Shown: positions 42,507-51,621, counted from the stretch's first letter. The stretch is 64,000 bases of DNA from Scybalenecus merdavium (GCA_018714405.1 DVNM01000028.1:9456-73455); one strand, 5' to 3'. Program-made: numbers and translations. The notes: a model not told the origin generated them from the letters alone.

Positions 42507-43682
42507 TTAGAAATCGACCTCTTCATCATAGTAGCAGCATTTAAGCAGCTTGGCCATTGTGGGCGGGTCGATCTGTCTGGGATTGGAGCCTGTGCAGGCG
42601 TCGCCCACAGCATTTTCTGCCACTTCGTCGAGCTTCTCAAGGAATTCTTTTTCGTCAATGATGCCGCCTTCGTAATCCTTGATGCAGCTGGGGATGTTGA
42701 GCGCCTTGTTCATTTCTTTAATATGCTCGATCAAGGCGTCCACTGTGGGCTCAAGGCCAAGGAACGCAGCGATCTCGCAATATCTCTTGTTGGCGTCCGG
42801 GTCAACAGAGTTGTACTTGATGACCTTCGGCAGGTACATGGCGTTTGCGCAGCCGTGTACGATGTGGCCGCCGGAATAGGCAGCGCCGGTCTTGTGCGCC
42901 ATGGAATGCACGATACCGAGCAGCGCGTTTGAGAAGGCCATGCCGGCCAGGCACTGTGCGTCGTGCATATTGTCGCGGGCGGTCATGTCGCCGTTATAGG
43001 AAGCGACAAGGTCACGGGAGATCATTTTGATGGCGTGCAGTGCAAGGCCGTCTGTGTAGTTGCAGTGCAGCGTAGAAACATAGGCTTCGATCGCGTGGGT
43101 CATAGCATCCATGCCCGTGTGCGCCGTCAGCTTGGCAGGCATCGTCTCCGCCAGGTCGGGGTCAACGATCGCGACGTCCGGCGTGATGTTGAAGTCAGCC
43201 AGCGGGTATTTGATACCTTTTTCATAGTCTGTGATAACGGAGAAAGCCGTTACCTCGGTTGCCGTGCCGGAGGTGGACGGAACCGCGCAGAACTTTGCCT
43301 TTGTGCGCAGTGTCGGGAAGTTGAACGGAATGCACAGATCCTCAAACTTGGTGTCAGGATACTCGTAGAAAGTCCACATGGCTTTTGCCGCGTCGATCGG
43401 CGAACCGCCGCCGACAGCCACGATCCAGTCGGGTCCGAATTCTTCCATCGCTTTCGCGCCCTTCATGACGGTCGTAACGGACGGGTCGGGTTCCACACCC
43501 TCGTAGAGCTTAACTTCCATGCCGCCCTCTTCCAGATAGTTTACGATTTTGTCGAGAAAGCCGAAACGCTTCATGGAGCCGCCGCCGACAACGACGATCG
43601 CTTTTTTGCCGCCGAGCGTTTTCAGATTTTCGATCGCGCCCTTGCCATGATACAGATCTCTCGGTAAAGTAAACCTTGCCAT
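42507..43682 (-). CDS. Iron-containing alcohol dehydrogenase
   Basis: This 391-residue group III alcohol dehydrogenase reduces an aldehyde (ethanal, butanal or similar) with NAD(P)H. The nucleotide site is VAVGGGSPIDAAKAM (about 95-110). The metal ligands are in the stretch DPDLAETMPAKLTAHTGMDAMTHAIEAY (Asp, His) and in HSMAHKTGAAYSGGHIVHG (His pair). GAAAGAGG precedes ATG 43682. It is monocistronic, with its own promoter. With hydrogenase and NfnAB next door it completes a set of electron sinks. Confidence 0.95.
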   Translation of the reverse strand: MARFTLPRDLYHGKGAIENLKTLGGKKAIVVVGGGSMKRFGFLDKIVNYLEEGGMEVKLYEGVEPDPSVTTVMKGAKAMEEFGPDWIVAVGGGSPIDAAKAMWTFYEYPDTKFEDLCIPFNFPTLRTKAKFCAVPSTSGTATEVTAFSVITDYEKGIKYPLADFNITPDVAIVDPDLAETMPAKLTAHTGMDAMTHAIEAYVSTLHCNYTDGLALHAIKMISRDLVASYNGDMTARDNMHDAQCLAGMAFSNALLGIVHSMAHKTGAAYSGGHIVHGCANAMYLPKVIKYNSVDPDANKRYCEIAAFLGLEPTVDALIEHIKEMNKALNIPSCIKDYEGGIIDEKEFLEKLDEVAENAVGDACTGSNPRQIDPPTMAKLLKCCYYDEEVDF

Positions 43683-43742
43683 TATGTATTACCTCTTTCA
43701 AAATGTAAATTGATGTGGTGGTTTTTTCACCCACCGCAATAA

Positions 43743-43771
43743 ATTCTAACGCAGATGCACAAAATTGTCAA
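43743..43771 (-). promoter_or_regulatory. Promoter of the alcohol dehydrogenase gene
   Basis: Minus strand TTGACA (43766-43771), 17 bp, TAGAAT (43743-43748). A second TTGACA lies 10 bp further upstream, giving a direct repeat. Confidence 0.8.
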
Positions 43772-43820
43772 TGCATTGTCAATAATTTTTGTGATTTTTT
43801 TTAATTTCTTAATAGATTGA

Positions 43821-43863
43821 TAAAAAATAAGCAGAACCATTCACAGCCCGTGAGCGGTTCTGC
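43821..43863 (-). terminator. Terminator of the corC-mutS2 operon
   Basis: GCAGAACC/GGTTCTGC arms with one mismatch and a 5-bp inner stem, then TTATTTTTTATC on the minus strand. Confidence 0.85.
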
Positions 43864-43884
43864 CATTAATGCGCAAGCGCAGGT

Positions 43885-46254
43885 CTATTTCAGTTCCACA
43901 ATGGTCACGCCGGTCTCCCCCTCGCCGTAACGGCCAAGCCGGTAAGAAGCCACCAGGCGGTTGTGCTTCAGCTCGTCAGCCACAGCGCGGCGCAGCACAC
44001 CCGTGCCTTTGCCGTGGATGACCGTGAGCTCGTTCAGATTGGTCATGGCAGCCCGGTCCAGATACATCTGCAGCGCCGTGACCGCCTCTTCGGCCGTCAT
44101 GCCGCGCAGGTCGACCGTAGAGCCTACGGAGGAATCGCCGCGCGAGACAGCGCGGTGCACCGAAACGGGCGCAGAGGGTTTTTCAGCCGGTTTTTCACCC
44201 AAAAAGCGCACATCTTTTTCAGATACGCGCGTTTTCAGCGGCCCGGCCTGCACGGTAAGCTTGGCGCCGGTCTCCACGACTTCGGCCTTGCCCAGACCGC
44301 GCACAAGCACCTGGTCGCCTTTTTTCAGCGGGCGCGGCAGTGTGTAATCGGCATTGTCGAAATCCACACGCTCGGCCGGATCTGTCAGTTCCTGCAGCTC
44401 GCCCAGATTGTTTTTGATCTCGCGGCGGGCGCGGCGGGCCAGTTCCGTTGCCGATGTGTTGCTTTGCTCTTTTTTCAGCTTTTCCAGTTCCAGCAAAAAA
44501 GCTGCGCTCTTGCGCCGCGCATCCTCCACGATACGGCGTGCCTCATTGCGGGCCGCCTGGATCTCATTTTCACGCTGCTGTTCAGAGCGGCGGCGCGACG
44601 CCTCGGCTTTGTCGGCCGCAGACTGCGCGCGGCGGTACATCTCCTCGGTGCGCGCCTTTTCGCGGTCCAGCACCGAACGCTCTTTTTCCAGATTTTCCAG
44701 CACGCCCTCGAACTGGCGGTTTTCATCGCTGACAAGAGCCTGGGCACGTTCGGTCACCGACTCCGGAAGACCAAGCCGGCGGGAAATCACAAAGGCGTTA
44801 GAGCGCCCCGGCATACCGATCAGCAAACGGTAGGTCGGGCGCAAGGTCTTTACATCAAACTCACAGGCGCCGTTCGTAACGCCCGGCGTATTCAGCGCGT
44901 AAGCTTTCAGTTCCGGGTAATGCGTTGTGGCCATGACCTGCGCACCCTGCGCACGCAGCTGCTCAATAACGGCAACGGCCAGCGCAGCGCCCTCGGCCGG
45001 GTCAGTGCCGGCGCCCAACTCGTCGATCAAAACAAGCGAATGGTCCGACGCCGTTTTTAAAATGGAAATGATATTTTTCATGTGCGAGGAGAATGTGGAC
45101 AGATTCTGCGCGATCGACTGCTCGTCGCCGATGTCGACCAGGATCCTGTCGTACACGCAGATCCGGCTGCCGTCCCCCGCCGGGATCAGCAGGCCGCACA
45201 TCGCCATCGCCGTTAAAAGCCCGGTCGTTTTCAAGGTAACCGTTTTGCCGCCGGTATTCGGGCCGGTGATGACGAGCGTGTCGAACGTTTCCCCAAGAGA
45301 GACGTCGATCGGCACGACTTTTTTGGGGTCGATCAGCGGATGACGTGCCGCCTTGAGCACCGTTACGCCCTCGCGGTTGACACTTGGACGCACCGCGCGC
45401 ATTTGAGATGCCAGGCGCGCCTTGGCAAAGATCAGGTCCAGATCCGCAGCGTTTTGGTAACTGGTGCGGATGCCGTCTGCAAACGAGCCGGCCATGGCCG
45501 AAAGCTCATAAAGGATACGGCTGATCTCGTCACGTTCCTGCCCCTCCAAAACTTTGATGGCATTGTTGGCCTCCACAACGCCGGCCGGCTCTACAAATAC
45601 CGTCTGGCCGCTGGCCGACGTATCGTGCGCCAGGCCCTTGACCTCGGCACGGCACTCACTTTTGACCGGCACGACATAGCGGCCGCCGCGCTGGGTGACG
45701 ATCGGTTCCTGCAGATATTTCTGGTAATACGGCGAGCGGATCATTTTGTCGAGCATTTCACGCACCGAAGCAGACTTGGCGCGGATGCGCCGGCGAATGT
45801 CAAACAGTGTATCCGAAGCGTGGTCGCTGATCTCCTCTTCACTGACGATCGCTTTGGAGATAGCGCCCTCCAGATAATTGTTCTCGGTCACGCCGTCAAA
45901 AAGCGCCGTAAGGCTGGCCGTCATATTTTCACAGTGACCGCGCCACGAACAAAGCGCGCGGAAGCTGCGCAGAACAGCCGCGATCTTCAAAAGCTCGCCG
46001 GCTGAAAGCGCACCGCCGGCCGCCGCACGGGCAAGCGGCCCGTTTACGTTTTGCAGCCCGGAAAACGACGGGGTGCCGAACCGGGCGCACAGCGAAAACG
46101 CGTCCTGCGTCTGGTTCAGCAGCACCTCGACCGCCGCCAGGTCAGACGACGGCGTAAGCGCCAGCGCCGCGTCGGCCGCATCGGCGCAGCCGGTCTGGGC
46201 ACGCAGCATCTGCAAAACGCTGTTCAGTTCCAAAATTTGGTAATTCTTATTCAT
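43885..46254 (-). CDS. mutS2: Endonuclease MutS2
   Basis: MutS2 (789 residues) is a MutS-like ATPase with a C-terminal nuclease domain. It acts on branched DNA and, in Bacillus, on collided ribosomes. The Walker A GPNTGGKT (about 335), LIDELGAGTDP (Walker B) and TTHYPELK switch are present. A coiled coil (about 520-620) precedes the KOW/SH3-like part, and the Smr domain at the end has DLRGMTAEEA and HGKGTGVLR. It overlaps recO by 8 bp, so it is attached to the era-recO operon here, an uncommon position. Confidence 0.97.
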   Translation of the reverse strand: MNKNYQILELNSVLQMLRAQTGCADAADAALALTPSSDLAAVEVLLNQTQDAFSLCARFGTPSFSGLQNVNGPLARAAAGGALSAGELLKIAAVLRSFRALCSWRGHCENMTASLTALFDGVTENNYLEGAISKAIVSEEEISDHASDTLFDIRRRIRAKSASVREMLDKMIRSPYYQKYLQEPIVTQRGGRYVVPVKSECRAEVKGLAHDTSASGQTVFVEPAGVVEANNAIKVLEGQERDEISRILYELSAMAGSFADGIRTSYQNAADLDLIFAKARLASQMRAVRPSVNREGVTVLKAARHPLIDPKKVVPIDVSLGETFDTLVITGPNTGGKTVTLKTTGLLTAMAMCGLLIPAGDGSRICVYDRILVDIGDEQSIAQNLSTFSSHMKNIISILKTASDHSLVLIDELGAGTDPAEGAALAVAVIEQLRAQGAQVMATTHYPELKAYALNTPGVTNGACEFDVKTLRPTYRLLIGMPGRSNAFVISRRLGLPESVTERAQALVSDENRQFEGVLENLEKERSVLDREKARTEEMYRRAQSAADKAEASRRRSEQQRENEIQAARNEARRIVEDARRKSAAFLLELEKLKKEQSNTSATELARRARREIKNNLGELQELTDPAERVDFDNADYTLPRPLKKGDQVLVRGLGKAEVVETGAKLTVQAGPLKTRVSEKDVRFLGEKPAEKPSAPVSVHRAVSRGDSSVGSTVDLRGMTAEEAVTALQMYLDRAAMTNLNELTVIHGKGTGVLRRAVADELKHNRLVASYRLGRYGEGETGVTIVELK

Positions 46255-46993
46255 CTTTGATTTCCTTATAAAACTTCAATGCAGACAAGTCATACGAAAC
46301 ACGCTGCAGCACAAACTGCTCCGTACAGGCGCAAAGCAGGCGCATGTTGGCAGCAGACAGCTTAAAGCTGAACACTTTTTTCAGGTCGGACAGGCAGATG
46401 AAACGAACGGCGGTCAGCACGCTCAGCGGCAGCGGCACAAGCCCCCTGCCCCGCCCGCAGTTTTCACAGTAGATAACAGCGGCGTGCGTGTCAAAATACA
46501 TCGTGTCCGTCTCATAGGCTGCGCAGGTGTGGCAGGCCACAATGTCGGGCATATAACCGCCCAGGCACATCAGCCGCAGCTCAAAAACGGCCTTGATCTT
46601 GTCGCGCGCAGGCGCCTCGGCACACAAAAGGTGCAGTGCATTCAAAAACAGGCGCAGCATTTCGTGGCTGGCCTGTTCCTCATGACCGAACTCCAGGATC
46701 AGCTGGGCAAAATACTGCGCCAAACTGAGGCTGGAAAGATTTTTGCGCAAATCGAAAAATACGTCGATCGGCGACGCATTGGAGATGGTATATGTATTGT
46801 TTTTATTTTTATATAGTGTAAATGTGCTGTAGGCAAACATGGTGGTGCCGCTGACCTCGGCGCTGCTGATGCGCTTGGCTCGGCGGACAAACGCCTTGAT
46901 CAGGCCGAAATCATCAGTAAGGAGAGTGACCAGCCGGTCACTCTCCCCAACTGTTTGTTCCCTGATAACGATCCCTTTTCCGGTCGTTTTCAT
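46247..46993 (-). CDS. recO: DNA repair protein RecO
   Basis: RecO helps RecR load RecA on SSB-coated DNA. The 248-residue chain starts with the OB fold (MKTTGKGIVIREQTVGESDR) and has the helical domain and a Cys4 zinc site (CHTC... CENC, about 152-178). ATG 46993 matches family starts and has AGGAG upstream. Its first 56 bases overlap the end of the small yqzL gene in another frame. Confidence 0.95.
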   Translation of the reverse strand: MKTTGKGIVIREQTVGESDRLVTLLTDDFGLIKAFVRRAKRISSAEVSGTTMFAYSTFTLYKNKNNTYTISNASPIDVFFDLRKNLSSLSLAQYFAQLILEFGHEEQASHEMLRLFLNALHLLCAEAPARDKIKAVFELRLMCLGGYMPDIVACHTCAAYETDTMYFDTHAAVIYCENCGRGRGLVPLPLSVLTAVRFICLSDLKKVFSFKLSAANMRLLCACTEQFVLQRVSYDLSALKFYKEIKDE

Positions 46994-47081
46994 AAAACGC
47001 AGACTCCTGTGCATTTTTGTACTTGATGTAGTCTTCGACCTTGCCGGAGCGGACAAAGTCGTTCCAATAATCTTTTTCCAT
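46938..47081 (-). CDS. yqzL: YqzL-like small protein
   Basis: This 47-residue frame begins at ATG 47081 and starts MEKDYWNDFVRSGKVEDYIK. It matches the YqzL pattern (F-W-x2-F-x3-G-x-I/V-x2-Y-L/I-x-Y-K), a tiny Firmicute protein encoded between era and recO, exactly as here. GGTGAT is the ribosome site. The last 18 codons overlap recO. Function is unknown in the family. Confidence 0.8.
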   Translation of the reverse strand: MEKDYWNDFVRSGKVEDYIKYKNAQESAFYENDRKRDRYQGTNSWGE

Positions 47082-47157
47082 TGCATCACCGCCGCAGTAG
47101 ATATTGTACCCGGCTGCGCGCGGCTAAACAGCAGAAAAATTAACCATGAAAGAAAAA

Positions 47158-48048
47158 TCAGTCAAGGCCGAAATTGTGAATGAGTCCTTCGCGGTTGCGC
47201 CAGCCCTCTTTGACCTTGACCCAGGTGTGCAGATTGACCTGCACGCCGAAAAAGCGTTCCATATCCTCGCGGGCGCAGGAAGAGATTTTTTTGAGCATGG
47301 CGCCTTTTTTGCCGATGACCATGCCCTTGTGGCTTTCGCGCTCGCAATAGATCACCGCGTCGATATCCAGAATGGCGCGGTCCTCGCGCTCACGCATCTT
47401 TTCAATAGACACGGCGATGCCGTGCGGCACCTCTTTGTCCATAAAACGCAGAATTTTTTCACGGATCATCTCGGCTGCCAGCACACGTTCCGGCTGGTCG
47501 GTCAGCACGTCATCCGGGAAAAAATGCGGACTTTCGACCGCCAGCTTTTCCATTTCCGACAGCAGGCTGTCAACGCCCTCGCCGGTCTGTGCGCTGACCG
47601 GCACAACGCCGGCAAAATCAAAAAAGCCGCTCATGTAGGCAATGCGAGCAAGCAGATCCTGCTTGTTGCGCAGGGTGTCGATTTTATTAATGGCCAAAAT
47701 AGCCGGGATCCTGCAGGCGCGGATCTTTTGCAGAAGTTCCTCTTCGCCCTTTTTCAGTTCGCCCTGCGGCTCCGTGACAAAAAGGCACGCGTCTACGCCG
47801 CCGATCGAATCGCTGACCGCCTCGTTCATTTTTTCACCCAGCTTATTGCGCGGCTTTTGCAGGCCGGGCGTATCGAGAAACACCAGCTGCGTCTCGCCGT
47901 CGGTCAAAACGCCGGTGATCTTGGTGCGGGTCGTCTGCGGCTTGCTGGAGACAATGGCAACCTTGGTGCCGAGAAAGCGGTTCAAAAGCGACGATTTGCC
48001 GACATTCGGGCAGCCGACGATGGCAATAAAAGCAGTTTTGCTGGCCAA
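47158..48048 (-). CDS. era: GTPase Era
   Basis: Era binds the 3' end of 16S rRNA and aids 30S maturation. The 296-residue chain has G1 GCPNVGKSS (about 10-18), G3 DTPGLQKPR, G4 NKID and a C-terminal KH domain (VIGKKGAMLKKI). The start is TTG 48048, directly after the ybeY stop (GAG TAA TTG); no better start fits the family N-terminus. The usual dgkA and cdd genes are absent from this cluster. Confidence 0.97.
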   Translation of the reverse strand: MASKTAFIAIVGCPNVGKSSLLNRFLGTKVAIVSSKPQTTRTKITGVLTDGETQLVFLDTPGLQKPRNKLGEKMNEAVSDSIGGVDACLFVTEPQGELKKGEEELLQKIRACRIPAILAINKIDTLRNKQDLLARIAYMSGFFDFAGVVPVSAQTGEGVDSLLSEMEKLAVESPHFFPDDVLTDQPERVLAAEMIREKILRFMDKEVPHGIAVSIEKMREREDRAILDIDAVIYCERESHKGMVIGKKGAMLKKISSCAREDMERFFGVQVNLHTWVKVKEGWRNREGLIHNFGLD

Positions 48049-48552
48049 TTACTCGTCCCCCATATAGTAGCTGTCGTCACGCTTCCAGCCGATTTTCGTA
48101 AGCACCGTTTCTTCCTTTTCACGCATGTGCACGGCTTCGATGCCGCTGGTCTCGTGGTCATAGCCCAAAAGATGCAGCATGCTGTGCACCGTCAAAAAGC
48201 CGACCTCGCGCTGCAGCGGATGGTTATAAAGCTCGGCCTGTTCAAATGCCTTTTCCATGGAAATCACGATGTCGCCGAGGATCTTGGCGCCCGTGTCGTT
48301 ATTGACGTCATACTCGCCGTCTTTTCCCATCGGGAAACTGAGCACGTCGGTCTCTTTGTCGATATTCCTGTATTTTTTATTGAGCACGCGGATCTGCTCG
48401 TTGTCCACAAAACTCACACTGACCTCCGCATCATCCTGGAAGCCCTCCATTTCCAGCACGGCGTGACAGCAGCGGCGGATCAGAAGGCGGATACCCGTCG
48501 GGATCTTCACTTTTTTCTGGTTGTTTGTGATCTCCACTTTCACCTTGTTCAT
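48049..48552 (-). CDS. ybeY: rRNA maturation endonuclease YbeY
   Basis: This 167-residue metalloprotein acts in 16S rRNA 3' end processing and quality control. The zinc motif H-x3-H-x5-H is present as HSMLHLLGYDHE (about 125-136), and NKKYRNIDKETDVLSFP is the other signature. The start overlaps the phoH stop by 4 bp. Confidence 0.96.
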   Translation of the reverse strand: MNKVKVEITNNQKKVKIPTGIRLLIRRCCHAVLEMEGFQDDAEVSVSFVDNEQIRVLNKKYRNIDKETDVLSFPMGKDGEYDVNNDTGAKILGDIVISMEKAFEQAELYNHPLQREVGFLTVHSMLHLLGYDHETSGIEAVHMREKEETVLTKIGWKRDDSYYMGDE

Positions 48553-49523
48553 GGGAGCTTTTTCCTCCTTCTCTCTTCATCATATTTTTCATAAGCTCGG
48601 ATAATATTCTGTACCAAACGGTGGCGCACCACGTCTTTTTCCGTAAAGCGGATAACGGCGATGTCCTCTACGTTCTTCAAAATCTGCACCACCGATTTCA
48701 AGCCGGACGTTTTGCCGCTTGGCAGGTCAATCTGGGTAATGTCGCCCGTCACGACCATTTTGGACTGAAAGCCCAGACGCGTCAAAAACATTTTCATCTG
48801 TTCCGGTGTGGTGTTCTGCGCCTCGTCCAGAATAATAAAGCTGTCGTCGAGCGTGCGGCCGCGCATGTAGGCGAGGGGCGCGACCTCGATGGCGCCGCGT
48901 TCCTGGAATTTCTGGAAGTTTTCCGCCCCCAGAAGATCAAAAAGCGCATCATAAAGAGGGCGCAGATACGGGTCCACTTTTGACTGCAGGTCGCCGGGCA
49001 GAAAGCCGAGCTTTTCGCCGGCCTCGACCGCAGGACGCGTCAAAATGATGCGCGACACCTCTTTCGCGCGAAACGCCGTAACGGCCATGGCCACGGCCAG
49101 ATACGTTTTACCGGTGCCGGCCGGACCGATGCCAAAGGTGATGGTGTTGCTTTCGATCGCATCGGTGTAGCGGCGCTGGCCGATCGTTTTCGGCTTGACC
49201 GGCTTGCCCTTTGCACTGACACACACGGCGCCGGTGCCGAGCGACGAGATCTTGTCTTCCTTGCCGTCGCGCACAAGCGAGATCACATAGTGCACATTCT
49301 GGTCGGTCAGGGTTTCGCCGCGGTTGATCATGAAAAGCAGTGTCTGTACGGCGCGGGCGGCCATAGACACATTTTCAGGCTCGCCCTGGATCTTGATGTC
49401 GGCACCGCGGCTGACGATCGTGACCCGGAATTCATTTTCGATCGTTTTGATATTTTCATCAAAATTTCCGAAAAGCGAGATCACCTGTTCAACCGCTTCA
49501 ATACCGATCGTTTCTTCATACAT
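48549..49523 (-). CDS. phoH: PhoH-like ATPase
   Basis: This 324-residue P-loop protein has Walker A GPAGTGKTYLAVAMA (about 133) and Walker B FIILDEAQNTTPEQMKMFLTRLG, both diagnostic for PhoH. An N-terminal KH-like region precedes it. PhoH proteins are linked to RNA metabolism and are nearly always next to ybeY, as here. The start shares a base with the corC stop (TAATG). Confidence 0.95.
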   Translation of the reverse strand: MYEETIGIEAVEQVISLFGNFDENIKTIENEFRVTIVSRGADIKIQGEPENVSMAARAVQTLLFMINRGETLTDQNVHYVISLVRDGKEDKISSLGTGAVCVSAKGKPVKPKTIGQRRYTDAIESNTITFGIGPAGTGKTYLAVAMAVTAFRAKEVSRIILTRPAVEAGEKLGFLPGDLQSKVDPYLRPLYDALFDLLGAENFQKFQERGAIEVAPLAYMRGRTLDDSFIILDEAQNTTPEQMKMFLTRLGFQSKMVVTGDITQIDLPSGKTSGLKSVVQILKNVEDIAVIRFTEKDVVRHRLVQNIIRAYEKYDEERRRKKLP

Positions 49524-50326
49524 TAGCCAATCTCTACCTTAATTTTTTCAATTCTGCGTTCGGCGACCTGTTCTACCGTAAACGACAGGTTGCCGTACTG
49601 GGCGTGCGCCTTTTCGCGCGGTTTCGGCAAATAGCCGAGCAGGGTGATGACAAAGCCGGCCAGCGTGTCGTAGTCACCCTCCGGCAAAGAGACGCCGAGC
49701 ACCTTTTCCACCTCTTCGATATAGGCGAGGCCCTCAAACAAATACGTCTTGTCGTCGATCTTGCTGTAGTCGTGCTCATCCTCGTCGTACTCATCCTGAA
49801 TGTTGCCGACGATGCTTTCCACCAGATCTTCCATGGTAACGATACCGTCCGTGCCGCCGTATTCATCGACGACGACAGCCATCTGCACATGCGACTCGAC
49901 CATGCGCTGAAACAGCTTGATGCAGTCAATGGTACCGGGCACCAGCATAGGCTCACGGTAGAAATCGGAAAGCTTGGCTTCGGGCGAGATCTCGGTGCCG
50001 ACATAGCGCAGCAGATCCTTTACATAAACGATGCCCCGGATGTTGTCCAGGTCTTCCTGATAGACCGGGATGCGGGAAAAGCCGGTTTCAATCGAGAGTC
50101 TGACCAGGTCTAAAATGCTGTCCTCCTCCTCGACCGCCTCAATGTCGGTGCGGTGCGTCATCAGATCCTCGGCACAAAGGTCGTCAAAATCAAAAATATT
50201 TTTGATCATTTCGCGCTGTGAATCGTCGAGCTCGCCCTTTTGACTGTCATCCTCAACGAGTTGTTTGATTTCTTCTTCGGTCGTACTTTCGCGTTTTAAA
50301 AATCTGGCAAATAGACCACTGCCCAT
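49523..50326 (-). CDS. CorC/HlyC-type CBS domain protein
   Basis: This 267-residue soluble protein has a helical N-terminus (TTEEEIKQLVEDDSQKGELD). Two CBS domains follow (about 60-120 and 125-180, with VVDEYGGTDGIVTMEDLVE), then the CorC_HlyC transporter-associated domain (190-265). It lacks the DUF21 membrane part of CNNM/YrrT transporters, so it is the CorC form, implicated in Mg2+/Co2+ homeostasis. Its place before phoH-ybeY is conserved in many bacteria. GGAGGG precedes ATG 50326. Confidence 0.92.
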   Translation of the reverse strand: MGSGLFARFLKRESTTEEEIKQLVEDDSQKGELDDSQREMIKNIFDFDDLCAEDLMTHRTDIEAVEEEDSILDLVRLSIETGFSRIPVYQEDLDNIRGIVYVKDLLRYVGTEISPEAKLSDFYREPMLVPGTIDCIKLFQRMVESHVQMAVVVDEYGGTDGIVTMEDLVESIVGNIQDEYDEDEHDYSKIDDKTYLFEGLAYIEEVEKVLGVSLPEGDYDTLAGFVITLLGYLPKPREKAHAQYGNLSFTVEQVAERRIEKIKVEIG

Positions 50327-50399
50327 ACAGGCAATCCCTCCAAATAACTGTATTTTATTATTTTACACAGAATTTATGTTTTCTTTATGGTTATGAGTT

Positions 50400-50428
50400 A
50401 TTATATAATATAAAACCGGTTTTGTAAA
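50400..50428 (-). promoter_or_regulatory. Promoter of the corC-mutS2 operon
   Basis: Minus strand TTTACA (50423-50428), 17 bp, TATAAT (50400-50405); back to back with the promoter of the FkbM gene. Confidence 0.8.
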
Positions 50429-50431
50429 GAC

Positions 50432-50459
50432 TTGAAAAAGAACGAATGTCTGTTATAAT
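50432..50459 (+). promoter_or_regulatory. Promoter of the FkbM-MscS-TauE-sulfatase genes
   Basis: TTGAAA (50432-50437), 16 bp, TATAAT (50454-50459). Confidence 0.75.
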
Positions 50460-50535
50460 TATTATAAATCAGTCTGTAATATTATTTGATCGTTACGAAA
50501 CGGCTGTTTTTACCCAAAAAGGCAGACAAAAAACA

Positions 50536-51621
50536 ATGCTGGAAAAAATCAACGAGATCAATGTGTGGGACCGGCTTCGCGCCTGCAAAAAGCCGATCGT
50601 TTTATACGGCATGGGCAACGGCGCCGAACAGATTTTAAGCCGTTTTAAACAGCTCGGCATCGCATGGGACGGCATTTTTGCATCTGACGGATTTGTCAGG
50701 GGCCAGTCCTTTTGCGGCAAAAAAGTACGGCGCTACGATGAGATCTGCCAGGAATACGGCGACTTTGTCATTGTTTTGGGCTTTGCAAGCGCGCGGCCCG
50801 AAGTGCTGGCAAATGTGCGGGCTCTGGCCGAAAAACACACCCTGTTTGCACCCGACGTGCCGGTCTGCGGCGGCGGACTTTTTACGCGCGAATACGTTGC
50901 CGAACACAACGATGCGTTTGACCGCGCTTACGAACTGCTTGCAGACGAGCGTTCCCGGCGCGACTATCTTTCTGTTTTGCATTTTAAAGTATCGGGCAAG
51001 ATCGACTACCTGCTTTCCTGTTTTGCCGAGAAAAAAGATATTTATAAAAATATACTCCATCTGTCCGAAAGCGAGGCCGTTGCCGACCTTGGCGCCTATA
51101 CCGGCGACACGGTGCAGGAGATATTGTGTGCGACCGGCGGCCGGTATAAAGCCATCTATGCCTTGGAACCAAACGCAAAAAGTTTTCAGAAGCTGCAAAA
51201 AAACACGGCCGGGCTCCAAAACGTGCAGCTTTTCCCGTTGGCAGCCTGGGATAAAAACGAAACACTGCTGTTTGGCAGATCCGCCTCACGCGGCGCGCAC
51301 GCCGCTCAAAACGGACTGCCTGTACAGGCCGTGCGGCTGGACGATATCTTGGACGCACCCGTCACACTGCTGAAAATGGACGTAGAGGGCGCCGAAGCCA
51401 GGGCGCTTGCCGGCGCGGCCGAAACCATACGCCGGCATCACCCAAAGCTTTATGTTTGCGCCTACCACCGTAACGAGGATCTGTTTGCCCTGCCCCTGCA
51501 AATCAGCCGACTGGGCAGATATAACATATATTTTCGCCATACGCCGTACATTCCGGCGTGGGAGAGCAATTTTTACTGCACGCCGCAGCCGAGCGAAACG
51601 GCGGCGTTTCAGAAATGGTGA
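50536..51621 (+). CDS. FkbM family methyltransferase
   Basis: This 361-residue protein has an N-terminal Rossmann-like region (IVLYGMGNGAEQILSRFKQLG). Its C-terminal SAM methyltransferase domain shows ADLGAYTGDTVQEIL (SAM loop), ALEPNAKSF and LLKMDVEGAEARAL, the FkbM signature. FkbM enzymes O-methylate sugars or small molecules, often in glycan synthesis. ATG 50536 is used because an upstream in-frame ATG at 50446 lies before the predicted transcription start; the ribosome site is weak. The gene is 6 bp before mscS. Confidence 0.85.
   Translation: MLEKINEINVWDRLRACKKPIVLYGMGNGAEQILSRFKQLGIAWDGIFASDGFVRGQSFCGKKVRRYDEICQEYGDFVIVLGFASARPEVLANVRALAEKHTLFAPDVPVCGGGLFTREYVAEHNDAFDRAYELLADERSRRDYLSVLHFKVSGKIDYLLSCFAEKKDIYKNILHLSESEAVADLGAYTGDTVQEILCATGGRYKAIYALEPNAKSFQKLQKNTAGLQNVQLFPLAAWDKNETLLFGRSASRGAHAAQNGLPVQAVRLDDILDAPVTLLKMDVEGAEARALAGAAETIRRHHPKLYVCAYHRNEDLFALPLQISRLGRYNIYFRHTPYIPAWESNFYCTPQPSETAAFQKW

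Noticed and set aside
43743..43800. Rex (NADH-sensing) operator at the alcohol dehydrogenase promoter
   Set aside because: The repeated TTGACAATGCA is a direct repeat of -35 hexamers, not the TTGTTAA-N4-TTAACAA palindrome expected for Rex.
47146..48594. A 482-codon open frame on the plus strand antisense to era and ybeY
   Set aside because: It is fully explained by codon bias of the real minus-strand genes, has no ribosome site, and its translation is a low-complexity His/Arg/Phe-rich shadow.
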